Source of the DNA: Marisa cornuarietis
Taxonomy: Eukaryota; Mollusca; Gastropoda; Architaenioglossa; Ampullariidae
Assembly (NCBI GenBank): GCA_004794655.1
Contig: SMMW01000013.1
Coordinates: forward strand, 1,820,001 to 1,884,000
DNA length: 64,000 bases
Direction of reading: 5' to 3'
Made by a program: the position numbers and the translations under genes. Shown here one piece after another: positions 53,901-63,071 of the stretch (the stretch's first letter is position 1; each line of letters starts with the position of its first letter). The notes under the pieces are model-generated. The model searched no databases. It saw nothing but the letters and a program-made list of their open reading frames with translations, and had not been told where the DNA came from.

Positions 53901-56900
53901 AAACAGACTGAAGTTCAGAAGCAGCTAGAAATGAAGTTGCAGGAGCTCATGCAGGCTGAGTTGACAAAAAAGCAGCTTTCAGAGCAACTGTCCTGTGCTG
54001 AAGAAGAAATAGCAAGGGAACGCAGCAAGTTTAGTGAGCGGCTGGAGCAAAAGACACAGGAGTTGCTTCTGGTGACAGTAGAGAAAGAAAAGCTTACTAG
54101 AGATAAAGAATTGCCTTGGACACAAGAAAGCACACAGCTGCAAGATCTCAAGCAGGAGCTAAAGCATAAATCAGAGGAGCTGTCATCTGTGATCTCTGAA
54201 AAAGAAAAATTAAACAGTCAGTTGCTAATGAACCAGAAACAACTTGAAGATAATATGCCACCATGTTCTGAAGTTCTGTCTGCACAACAAGATGCTGTGC
54301 CACATCCTTCAACCACAAAGTTATATGCAGACTCAGAGAGTCAGAACTTACAAGAACAGCTGGAGCAGAGAGATCAACAGATACAGATACTGGTGGCAGA
54401 GAACCAGAGACTTCATGAACATTTAAATTCCGGCCAATCAGCAGCTGCTAATAATTGGCATTTGCACACAGTTTTGAAGCAAAAGGAAGCTGAGCTTTCA
54501 ATTCTTGTGTCGGAATGGGAAACCATGGAAATGCACAGGCATTCCAGTGAGTCAGTACTCACAAGGAGTCTTAAAGCTGTGCATCAGATTTTGAATGAGA
54601 AAGAGGCCCTTTCCAACTACCAGAAAGTCATCTTGCAGCAGCTGGAAGCCAGTTCTGAGACACACCAAGAAACAGTTCACAAGCTGCACTGGGAAATTGA
54701 TAAGATTACTCAGCAGCTGGCTGTTGCAGAGCAGGACAAATATGATAGCCTCCAGACCAAGCAGCGAGAGATAGAAGCTTTAGAGTTGAAAATGAATCAG
54801 ATAGTACAGGACCTGATCAGTGCAAGAGAAGAGAGAGATTCAAGAATCGTCAGCCTAGTAGACCAGGCTGAAATGTTCAGAGCTAAAGAGGAAGAGATGG
54901 TTGCTGAAAACAATTCACTAAACCACCAGCTGGAGGAAGTGAAGAATGAGGCTCAGAAGATGGCAGAGCAAACTAGGGCCGAACAAGAGAGTGCTAGGGT
55001 TGAGATGGACAACATCAAAAGCAAGCTGCTTACCAAAGATGTGGAGCTCCAGGCACTCAGGGAGGACTTGTGCCACCAAAAGAACATGTTTGACTCACAG
55101 TCTGCTTCTGTAATCAATCTGAATAAAGAGAAAGATGAGCTCACACTGCGAATCAGCGAGTTAGAGAAAGAAGCAGCAGAAATACAGAACGAGTATCACA
55201 CACAATGTCATGCCTTACGAGCAGAGACAGGTGAGCTAAAACTTGAACTAGAGCAAAAGATCAGCAAGTTTGAACAAGAAAAACAGCAGCTTGTTGAAAA
55301 CTGTATTTTGCTTAAAGAACAACTGGAATCGGGAACAATTGAATTGGAACAGTTGCAGAGAGATTTGGCCATTAAGTCTAAAGAGCTTGAAACTATGGCA
55401 GTGGACTTGGAGTCTCTGCAACATCAAAAGAACACTTTACAGCATGAGTTTACGGCTGAGCTGGAAGGACTACATGCCAAAGTGGCCTGCAAGGAAGCAG
55501 AAATCCTGGGTCTAAATGTCCAGCTGAAAGATGCTACTGAGCAGCTGAAGCAACAGATGGCAGTAGCACAAGAAGAGGTTGCCACCATTCAGGGAGAAAT
55601 AGATCAGAAAAACTTTGCTGTCGCATCACTGCATGAAGAACTGGAGGAAGCCAAACTGCTGTTAGAGCAGACCAAAGAAGACAAGGAGTTGTTGAAGAGC
55701 AACTTTGACTGCTGTATGGAGGATGTGACACAGAGGTCAGCAGAGCAGGAAACCATCATCAAACAGCTGCAGAGCCGCCTTGCGGAGGCCTCCCACAATG
55801 TGGATCGTGATCAGGGGCAGTTACGAGAAATGTATGAATCTCAGCTATCTGATCTTGAAGATCGGCTTGCCATCGCCACAGCAGAAGTTCACCGCCTAGA
55901 GAATGCTTCAACATCATTTGACACAGAGAAAATGAAGCTGAAGGAAAGCTACAGCAGTCAGATTGCAGAGCTTGAAGTAAGCCTTCAGTCTACAGAATTA
56001 GAACAGCTGCGTTTGAAGGAGCAGATGAGCAGAATGTTTGAAGCCCACGAGAAAGAAATTTTGGACAAAAAGCATTCTTTTGAGATTCAGCTGGCCACGG
56101 TGGAGGAAAACTGCCAAAGCCTGGAAAAAGCCCTGGCCAAGCAAGATTCACTTATGGTAGAGGCTTCCAGTAAGTTTGAGCAGGAAAAGACTGAAAGGGA
56201 GAAGAACTTTGAGGTGCAGATGAGCGACCTGTATGAAATGGCAAGAATGCATGAGACAGAAGTGGGCAGGGTAAAGCGGCAAATGGATGAAATGAGAAGG
56301 GATCACCAGAAAGAAAAACAAGACCTGCAGCAAGCTCTTGAGACACATATCTTTGAGTTAGAAAACAAATGTTCTATTGCCACCTGCGAATTAGATCGGA
56401 TGAGAAGCTCATTGTGGACCATGGAGGGAGATTTCAGCACTGAGAGGAACTCACTGCAGCAGAAAATCAGTGAACTGGAAAACATCTGTCTTAGTCGGGA
56501 GAAACAGATCTTGGAACTGCAGAACAAGCATGCAAGGCTGAACAGTCAGTCAGAAGAAAACAGCTCATCTCTCATGGAAACTCACCAGTCTGAAATCCAT
56601 CATCTTGAAGAAGTGAATGACCACATGGCTGAGGATATCAGGCAGTTGCAGGAACACCTGAAAGCTATGCAAGACACACACAGGCATGAGATCGAGGCTC
56701 TGAAGTACCAGCAGTGCCAGGAAGTGAGTATCCTGCAGGAACGCTGTCGTCAGATAGAAACCCACTCTCAGGTCCTCCAGTGCCACCTAAGTTCTTTGTC
56801 AGCACAGCCTGCTGGTGTAGAATTTCCCTCTGGGGTCAGTAATAGAGACAACCTGAAAGTGGATATCACTTTTCCAGAAGATAATGTTGATGCTTTCCAA

Positions 56901-59900
56901 GAAACATTGGCAGAGAGAGAACAGGAAATTTCCCAGCTGCAGAGTGAGGTCAGCATCTTGACATTGGAAAATGACAGAAAAGACACAGAAATAAAGAATC
57001 TGTCTCAAGATATTGAGAATGAGAAGATGAAGCATAAAGAATTGCAGTTGTTGTGTACTGGCCTTGAGCATCAAAATAAGCAGCTACTATCTGACATTCA
57101 GCACAGGAAAGACTGTGGTGAGCCAGCCTATGAGGGAAGACATGATTCATCAGATGGAGGTATCTTAACAGCAGAGTGTGAATGCAAAGCCTTGGGTACA
57201 GAATCTGAACATCAGAACCCTGACAGTTTCCAGCTCCAAGATGGAGATCACAGCAGCTGTGCCCCAGAATCTAAAGAGGTTGTGCAAACACTTGATAGTG
57301 TTTGTTTCTCGTTAGACGGGTTTGAACCTGAACCAGATTATCCAAAGTATCTTGACCTTGCTACAATGACCAGAAAGAGTTCGGACTATTTTGTGGAAGA
57401 AGCTGACACAAATACAGTAGGAAGACCTGGAGGCAGGCCAAGAATACGCTCAGTGTCAGCAAACATGTTTGTTGCTGAAGGATTTGAGCCTGACATGCAG
57501 TCATTACCTTTTACTTCTTCTGACTACCATAAAAAACTCATCAGGTCAGAAATTTCAAAAGTCGTGAACCAAAAAGAAAGAAAAATTGAAGTAGAGGCTG
57601 CACCAAGCAACGCAGGATGTTTTGAGCCAGAAGAAGAAAACATACAGTCACAGTCTGTGGACTTTGATGCTCAGGATACTCAAGAGACTGGTTTCCAACT
57701 AGAGTCACTCCCAGACATGCCCAGCTCTGAATATTCTAGGTTTTTGGTTCCGGAACAGAGTTTCTTGCCCTTCTCACTCAGTGCATGCCCTTCTGCTCCC
57801 ATGCTTGGGAAGAAACCATCAAAATTTGTGGATTCTTATACGCAGACAGATAGGTCACCTGGTGACTCTTTCAAAATCCTTACTTCTAATGCCTGCAGCA
57901 ACATGAGCAAAAGCAATGAATTGAATACAAGTGGTAATAACACCATAAAAAATGAACAGATAGATGTAGTGCCTAATTTGCAGACTGCAGAACTGATGGA
58001 AACTGCTGCAAGAGAGAGCATAGAGAAAGAACTAAATCGTCGCCTTGAAAACATGCGCGATGATTTAGAGGAAAAGTGGGTTCAGAAGATGAGGTCGCAA
58101 GAAGTTGAGCTTCGCCACCAGCATGATCTGGAGCGCATAGAGTATCAAACGCAGCTGGAACAGCAGTGTCACCAGCAAGTAGAGGCACTTAAGCATGAAA
58201 ATCACATTGCTTTTGTTAAAGCTGTTCGTCAAATGAAAAAGAGTCTCATGCAAAAGAAGAAGAACCAAAAACATGCAGCTGAGTACCAAGGAAAACAACC
58301 AGAGAAGGAGCTGAGGGAAGACTGGACTGATGCTTCTGCACGAACTGCCAGCCAAACAGCAGATGAGAGCCTTGTTGAGCAGCTACATAAGGAGAATCAA
58401 GTGAGTACTTTTGTAGTTTCCATCTGAGCAAATGAAACATTAATTTCTAGCTTTTATGATAGCTCTTAAATGCTAGTTTTTTTAGAAGAGTTTGGAGCAC
58501 ATTTTTCATCTATTTTGTAGAGGGTGCAGGTCATTTGATTGCTAACTATAACCCAGTATCATGATACCAGTTTTCAAGCGCCGTCAAGAAAAAAATTTCG
58601 GGTACTGTAAGCCATTGAGATTGGATACCACTGATGCTGTTTTTTACCTATGCCATTGTTTTTAATGATCTCTCAAGTTTTCACTTCTATTCACTGAGAT
58701 GGTGATACACCCTTTACTGATCTTACTTGTGCACAGGAGCTGGCAGAAGTGCGAGATGTGCTTCTGGAGCAGATAGCCATTTCTCATACCCAAGGCCTAC
58801 GTCAAACCATGCAACATGAGCTGCAGAGCATCGTATCTGAATGCAGCAAACACTTACCTTCACTCAATCTCAAGTCTGTGCCCAGCACTGATGAGGAAGC
58901 TGAGGCTACTTCAGACTCAACACACACTGTCCCTGGTGTGCTTAGTCGTCACGGGCGTGTTGCAGAGAGAATTGTGTCGATCTTACATCGGGGAGAGATC
59001 AAGCAGCAGATGGCAGCAGTGTTTCAAGAACTGCTAAGCCAGCAGCCTAAGGGCACCAACAGTGAAGAGTCAAAGACTATATTTGCTGATGATAATGATC
59101 CAGGCCCTGTGTTTGAGGGAGAGGGCGAGGCGAGTTCTGCCCAGGAACTTTTTCTGGAGGAGCTGGAAGAGATGTCACAGCAGTCTGGTCAAGACCTACC
59201 TCTGGAATGGGAACTCACCTCTGCTACTGTCAGCCAGGCAGGAGCAACCACTGGGGACTATGACCGTGACCAGATGGGAACAGGGAGTGTGTGGGAGGTG
59301 TTTGATGGGCGATGCCTTCGGCAGGATTGTCTGGAGGTGAGGCAGCGCTACTATAGCTTGTTTCATTGGCTGGTCAATGCTTTCAGCCTCACCATGTCCT
59401 TGGTTGATGAGGGTGGAGGGGATGGTGGTGGTGATGGTCATGATCGTCCGCAACAGCACCAGGAGGGGGAGGGATGGCATGGTTGTGCAGAAAGTGCTGA
59501 GGCAGTAAGAAATCGAATATCATGCACTGGATGTCCGTTGTTTGAAGCTGCTCTTCATGCTGGTCGTGGTCATAGTTTAGATGACAGGTGGGTGGAAAAG
59601 AAAAAACCTTCAGATTTTTCCGAATGTGAGCTCCTTGGTCGTTTAATTACTGTGGAAACCCAGCGAATAGGTTTGGAGCAGAAGCTGTCCACCCAACTTC
59701 AGCTTTTCTACAGAGAAAGAGAAGAGTTGCAGCAGAGGAGTGATGTTCTCCAGGCAAAGTGTGACACATTAGAAGACTCCACTTCTGAGCTACAAGAAAA
59801 GTGTGAAATTTTGCTAAAAGAGTGTATGGTGTCCCAAAAAGGCAGGCTTTCTCTAGAAGAATACTGCAGTTCTTTAGAGGAGGAATGTCAGGCACTTAAA

Positions 59901-62900
59901 ACATGCTGCAGATTGCAAAGAGAAGAATTGGATTTGGCAAAGCACAGAAACTTAGCATTAGAGGATCATTGTGACTCTTTTCCAGCATTTTTGATTGTGC
60001 AGAAAGGTGCCTGTGACAAACAAGAGAAGACACCTGAAAGATTGCACCTTGAAAAGATATGTGAGGTCTTGCAGGAAGACCATGGAACACTTGGTGAGAA
60101 GTGTTCTTCTTTAAGAGAACACATTTCAGAAATGCAAGAAGAAAAAGACATTTTAATATCAGAGAAGAATGAAAAGCTAAAACAATTTTTGGAAATAAAG
60201 ATCGCAGAACTCGAAGAAAAGGGCAGAATCCTAGAGGCAGATTTTAAATGGTCAGATGCAGGTGGGAGTTTTTCAGAGAGTGAGATTCAAACATCATCAG
60301 GAGATGATGAAAAAGTACTAGAGAGTTGTGGAAGTACAGGTGTTCTGCTAGCTGTCGATCCCAGCATCAGAAGGCTGCTTGTGTTATTAGAAAGGTGGAG
60401 CATTTTGGAAGGGAAGAACATAAAAATGTCTCGGGAAGAAAATTTGTTTCTACAAAAGAAATTTCATGGTCAGCAGGAACATCGTCCTTCCATGCTATCT
60501 GTTGGCCTGAGGGAGAAGTGCAACTATTTAGAAGAGAGTATCCGGATACTGCAAGAGAGAAATGACTGTCTGCAGGTATGTTGCGAAGTACAGGCAGGAA
60601 ATTTGCATAAGCTTCAGAGCAGCTATGGGCTGCATCATCACTTGGATGCAGGTGTGATGGAGAATGACTTATCACTTCAGGAGGAAAACAGTATCCTGAG
60701 GAAAAAGCTTCAGTTAATGCAGGAACGAAACAGCACACTGCAGGAAACCAACAACACGGTGCAGAGCACCTGTGAAGTTCTTGAAGAAAATAACCGGTTT
60801 CTGAAAAAGGAAATGGATACACTACAAAAGAGCAATGACTCTCTGAAGGCCGAATGTAGGAGTCTTCGGGAAAGTGTTGTGCTTCATCAAGACACCTTGA
60901 ATGCCTCCAAAGCCAGCAGTGTGTCTTTACAGGAGAAGTGTGACATTCTTGAGAAAAGCATCAGATCACTGCAAGAGAGGTGTGGTGTTCTGGAGAAAAG
61001 CGTCCAATCATTGCAGGAGAAGTGCAAGTTGTGTGAGGAGGTAAGAGCTGCCGTGGAACAGGAGTCAAGCAGCCTTCAGCAACAGCTCAGGTGCTCAGAA
61101 GAGGAACTGAAGCTGACCAAGCAGCGTATCGAACAGCTTGAAAAGCAGTTGATGCTTATATCCTCAGAGAAGTGCACAGAAAATTCTATGGGCCTCTCAG
61201 AGAAGATTTCAAAACTGGAGCAAGAAAACCTCAGCAAAGAGATGAAGCTTGCAGAGCTTCAAGGTAAAGTGACAACTTTGATGGAGATGCAAAAAAATCT
61301 GAAAGTATCTGTTGGAAATAAAGAGGAATTAAACCAACAGGTTAAGTATTTACAAAATATATTGGGTGAAAAAGACAGTCACATCTTGGAGCTTGAAGAG
61401 AAGTGGAAACTGCTTATGCACACTCACACAGAGCTCAGAAAGCAGTTTAAGACCATGCAGACCACCATGCAGCATGTGGAACCAGCAACAAAAGATAAAG
61501 TAAAGATAAAAGCAGACTTGGAAATTCTCAGTAATTCCAACAGAAAACAGGTGGAAGATGACTGCAAAGGTGATGGTTTAAACCAGCAAACAAGCATTGA
61601 CCATCAAGAGGTCATACTTCCAGAGGAAGAAACAAGAAGACAGACGTTGAAGCTGAGTGAGCTGACAGGCAGGAAGATGTATGCGAGCTCTGAACAGTCA
61701 TTAGAATCATCAGACAGCATGATGATAAGCAGCGACTTTGATTCGGATATTGTTGCAGGTGTAGATGCAGATATAATGAAAGAAATGAAGCGCCTCAGAA
61801 GGGATATCAAGAGAACAAAAGCAGTGTATGCCAATGAGAGTGCACTCCTTCACGAGGCATTAGAGCGAGAATCACTTTCACAAAGCCGAATTAGACCAAC
61901 CAGGCACCCTGCCCCTGCCCCGGACATTGGCAGCAGTGGCGTGCCTGAGGAACCTGAACAGCTTAGAGAGCTGGTGGTGAAGCTTCTGGAAGAAAACAAG
62001 TCCCACAAGAATGAGAACCTATATCTGCAGCTGAGGATCAAGGAGCAGGAGGCTCTCGTGCTGGAAGTGGAGGAGGAACTAAGTCATTCTCCTAAACGCC
62101 TGCTGGAGTCACAGTCTCTCTTCGAACGTCAGCTGCTGCTGCTGCAGAAACAGAGAGATGAGCTTCTTCAGCAGATACATGAAAGGGGCAGCAGCACCAA
62201 ATTTCTATCAGAGCAGATAGGGAGGGACAATGTGCAAGAGCTGGCACTGCAGCATGACAAAGAGACCTTGCAAGAGAAGGTGGAAGAACTAGAGCACTGC
62301 CATCAACTGCTGCAGCAACGCCAGGCAGAACTTGCCCACTGCCAGGCAGAAAAGCGACACTTGGAACAGCTGTTGCTGCTGAAAGATGAGACGGAGCGGC
62401 AGCTTATGCGACAGAAGCGCCTGCTAGAAGAGGAGCTATCCAGCATCGAAGAGAAGCTGCAAGAAAGAGAGGCCATCTTGGTTGAAGAGAAAGCCCGCCT
62501 CTTATCTGAACTGAAAAAGAAGGATTTGCACATACTCCAACTGCAGAGCTGTCAGCTTCCTACACCTCAGTTCCACTCTACACCAGCTGTCTTCAACAAA
62601 CCTGTGGAATACAGGATACAACATGGCTCTGAGCATGTGACCCTCCCACCCAGCCACTTGCAGCATCAGTCTAAACTCTTTTACATGCAGCATCCTGGTG
62701 CAGAAGTATCACTGCCTCCAGGTCTTCAGCTTTCCCCTCAGGACTGTTTTGATGGCTCGTATTTGGAGCAGGCAAGTTGTAAAAATGCTGAGACGTCTAG
62801 TGAAGCTTTATGCAGTCCAGAAAACTTTGATGAGGGCCTGTTATCCAGTTCTGTTGGTTTGCCTCCTCCTCCTCGAAGACACAGCACTGGAGAGTCAGGA

Positions 62901-63071
62901 TGCCCTGAACAGCTTCCCAAAGATCCCATGGCACTTCATCGTTTCCATATAGATGCTGTGGAAAGGCTAAGAGAGAAGCTACGGCTGGAGATGGAGGAGA
63001 AAGCCTGGCGAGAGGGTCAGTCCTCACCCATGACTGGCAGCTGCCAGCTTCATAGCAAACGGTTGCTCTGA
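41877..63071 (+). CDS. AKAP9: A-kinase anchor protein 9 homologue (AKAP450/CG-NAP), giant coiled-coil scaffold
   Basis: Scaffold expected at the centrosome and Golgi, where AKAP9 holds PKA, phosphatases and gamma-tubulin complexes. Eight in-phase exons give 3,816 residues plus stop; human AKAP9 has about 3,900. The start MELTEEDRKKKLAAGREK / LAAFRKKRARRR matches the N-terminal 'KKLEAG..KLAQFRQRK' block shared by AKAP9 and pericentrin. SELKEALIQRDKIICQLTNR matches the AKAP9 block 'EAAIKQRDGIITQLT'. Nearly everything else is predicted coiled coil. Two non-helical stretches interrupt it: one near 57.1-57.9 kb with repeated FEPE and SDY motifs, and a Gly/Asp-rich one near 59.4 kb. The PACT domain at the C-terminus of vertebrate AKAP9 and pericentrin is absent, so the end is uncertain. 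I could not point to a specific PKA RII-binding helix. Confidence 0.9.
41931..42535 (+). other. AKAP9 intron 1, nothing identified
   Basis: AT-rich with several CpGs in its first half. No element recognised. Confidence 0.7.
42536..42697 (+). CDS. AKAP9: AKAP9 exon 2
   Basis: 162 nt, phase 0 to 0, acceptor GTTACAAAG and donor GTAAGT. Encodes LAAFRKKRARRRTQWDGGEG and a Ser-rich stretch. The basic run matches the FRQRK region of vertebrate AKAP9. Confidence 0.9.
42698..44498 (+). other. AKAP9 intron 2
   Basis: AT-rich and CpG-poor. Contains a tRNA-derived SINE on the minus strand (44025-44225); nothing else recognised. Confidence 0.7.
44025..44225 (-). mobile_element. tRNA-derived SINE with conserved core motif
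   Basis: On the minus strand: GAGCGGTTGGTGTAACAGTG then GCTAAAGTGCC (A-box region), GGGTTTTGTATCTGG (degenerate B box), then GGTGGTTTTCTCAGGTTTCC and TCCAC. The last part resembles the central domain shared by many metazoan SINEs, followed by a simple-sequence tail. Confidence 0.7.
44499..44543 (+). CDS. AKAP9: AKAP9 exon 3 (micro-exon)
   Basis: 45 nt, phase 0 to 0, acceptor GTTTCAG and donor GTGGGT. Encodes SDQFSLTSGDEWSAE. Support is from splice sites, phase and acidic/Ser composition like the N-terminal region of AKAP9. Confidence 0.75.
45172..46328 (-). pseudogene. LINE reverse transcriptase domain (broken)
   Basis: Contains WRKGFIVKIPKKGDLGDCNN, FIDFEKAFDSLHRASLWKIL, TGVKQGCILSPILFTLAIDW and a YADN motif at about 45535-45546. 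The catalytic YADD has become YADN, so the enzyme would be dead even without the frame breaks between 45909 and 46047. A GKR.RGRPK-type C-terminal piece continues to about 44800. Confidence 0.9.
46943..47598 (-). pseudogene. LINE AP-endonuclease domain (broken)
   Basis: Fragments WNVWTLFQTERLSQTVKEMN ... SVAEARWTGTGK ... SGRQDNHHHEGVALI and then LLMGDFNARVG and SQIDHIIIN match the apurinic endonuclease of RTE LINEs (often annotated craniofacial development protein 2-like). A stop near 47260 and one at 46943 break the frame. Confidence 0.85.
48240..48395 (+). CDS. AKAP9: AKAP9 exon 4
   Basis: 156 nt, phase 0 to 0, acceptor CTAATCAG and donor GTAAGA. Encodes ESELHSSVYYQTKLASATHR then IAELEEALEGKQLALDRM, coiled coil. 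Confidence 0.9.
48396..49973 (+). other. AKAP9 intron 4
   Basis: Contains a hAT-type MITE (49144-49305) with an internal (CA)n. The open frame running on from exon 4 to about 48629 is intron read-through. Confidence 0.75.
49144..49305 (+). mobile_element. hAT-type MITE, 162 bp
   Basis: Ends CAGCGTTTCTCAGCC and GGTTGAGAACCGCGG are inverted copies of the common hAT terminus CAG.G.TTCTCAACC. They are flanked by an 8-bp duplication CATTAAA(G/T) at 49136-49143 and 49306-49313. Confidence 0.88.
49974..50024 (+). CDS. AKAP9: AKAP9 exon 5
   Basis: 51 nt, phase 0 to 0, acceptor TTTGCAG and donor GTAAGT. Encodes HEDDSGYLKGGCELRGS. Confidence 0.82.
50229..50408 (+). CDS. AKAP9: AKAP9 exon 6
   Basis: 180 nt, phase 0 to 0, acceptor TATATCAG and donor GTACAC. 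Encodes VSELKEALIQRDKIICQLTN then RLQWKTAQG, the block most diagnostic for AKAP9. Confidence 0.95.
50409..51932 (+). other. AKAP9 intron 6
   Basis: AT-rich and CpG-poor. Contains a 253-bp Tc1/mariner-type MITE at 51268-51520. Confidence 0.75.
51268..51520 (+). mobile_element. Tc1/mariner-type MITE
   Basis: Inverted ends TTAAGTCCTCACTTAATACTG (shared 17 of 21 positions) with TA next to both ends. The first ~150 bp resemble, from memory, an interspersed repeat found in mammalian genomes. Confidence 0.65.
51933..58400 (+). CDS. AKAP9: AKAP9 exon 7 (6,468-nt giant exon)
   Basis: 2,156 codons without a stop, phase 0 to 0, acceptor ATCTTTCAG and donor GTGAGT. About the first 1,700 codons are continuous Leu/Glu/Gln/Lys-rich coiled coil, beginning QEAKEQILNLQVKITEKNDL like the 'LLQAKQQIL' block of AKAP9. 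Codons for about 57100-57950 are non-helical, with three FEP(E/D) motifs and a (P/S)(D/E)Yx(K/R)xL motif repeated three times. The end returns to basic coiled coil (RQMKKSLMQKKKNQ). The true start is the acceptor at 51933, not the first internal ATG at 51963. Confidence 0.95.
58401..58736 (+). other. AKAP9 intron 7, nothing identified
   Basis: 336 bp, GT-AG, AT-rich, no element recognised. Confidence 0.8.
58737..63071 (+). CDS. AKAP9: AKAP9 exon 8 (4,335-nt giant exon) with stop
   Basis: 1,444 codons plus TGA in phase with exon 7, acceptor TGTGCACAG. Starts ELAEVRDVLLEQIAISHTQG. A Gly/Asp-rich break (DEGGGDGGGDGHD) lies at about 59410. Cys-containing coiled-coil repeats follow between 59.7 and 61.05 kb, including three 14-residue repeats. 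The C-terminal part is Pro/Ser-rich with a PPPPRRHST PKA-type site. It ends with MEEKAWREGQSSPM...KRLL and no PACT domain. A GTCAGT at 63016 could be a donor to further exons. Confidence 0.9.
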   Translation, partial: ELAEVRDVLLEQIAISHTQGLRQTMQHELQSIVSECSKHLPSLNLKSVPSTDEEAEATSDSTHTVPGVLSRHGRVAERIVSILHRGEIKQQMAAVFQELLSQQPKGTNSEESKTIFADDNDPGPVFEGEGEASSAQELFLEELEEMSQQSGQDLPLEWELTSATVSQAGATTGDYDRDQMGTGSVWEVFDGRCLRQDCLEVRQRYYSLFHWLVNAFSLTMSLVDEGGGDGGGDGHDRPQQHQEGEGWHGCAESAEAVRNRISCTGCPLFEAALHAGRGHSLDDRWVEKKKPSDFSECELLGRLITVETQRIGLEQKLSTQLQLFYREREELQQRSDVLQAKCDTLEDSTSELQEKCEILLKECMVSQKGRLSLEEYCSSLEEECQALKTCCRLQREELDLAKHRNLALEDHCDSFPAFLIVQKGACDKQEKTPERLHLEKICEVLQEDHGTLGEKCSSLREHISEMQEEKDILISEKNEKLKQFLEIKIAELEEKGRILEADFKWSDAGGSFSESEIQTSSGDDEKVLESCGSTGVLLAVDPSIRRLLVLLERWSILEGKNIKMSREENLFLQKKFHGQQEHRPSMLSVGLREKCNYLEESIRILQERNDCLQVCCEVQAGNLHKLQSSYGLHHHLDAGVMENDLSLQEENSILRKKLQLMQERNSTLQETNNTVQSTCEVLEENNRFLKKEMDTLQKSNDSLKAECRSLRESVVLHQDTLNASKASSVSLQEKCDILEKSIRSLQERCGVLEKSVQSLQEKCKLCEEVRAAVEQESSSLQQQLRCSEEELKLTKQRIEQLEKQLMLISSEKCTENSMGLSEKISKLEQENLSKEMKLAELQGKVTTLMEMQKNLKVSVGNKEELNQQVKYLQNILGEKDSHILELEEKWKLLMHTHTELRKQFKTMQTTMQHVEPATKDKVKIKADLEILSNSNRKQVEDDCKGDGLNQQTSIDHQEVILPEEETRRQTLKLSELTGRKMYASSEQSLESSDSMMISSDFDSDIVAGVDADIMKEMKRLRRDIKRTKAVYANESALLHEALERESLSQSRIRPTRHPAPAPDIGSSGVPEEPEQLRELVVKLLEENKSHKNENLYLQLRIKEQEALVLEVEEELSHSPKRLLESQSLFERQLLLLQKQRDELLQQIHERGSSTKFLSEQIGRDNVQELALQHDKETLQEKVEELEHCHQLLQQRQAELAHCQAEKRHLEQLLLLKDETERQLMRQKRLLEEELSSIEEKLQEREAILVEEKARLLSELKKKDLHILQLQSCQLPTPQFHSTPAVFNKPVEYRIQHGSEHVTLPPSHLQHQSKLFYMQHPGAEVSLPPGLQLSPQDCFDGSYLEQASCKNAETSSEALCSPENFDEGLLSSSVGLPPPPRRHSTGESGCPEQLPKDPMALHRFHIDAVERLREKLRLEMEEKAWREGQSSPMTGSCQLHSKRLL
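60927..61052 (+). repeat. In-frame 42-bp tandem repeat, three copies
   Basis: Units encode LQEKCDILEKSIRS, LQERCGVLEKSVQS and LQEKCKLCEE.... Each is two heptads with Cys at a core a position. Confidence 0.85.
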
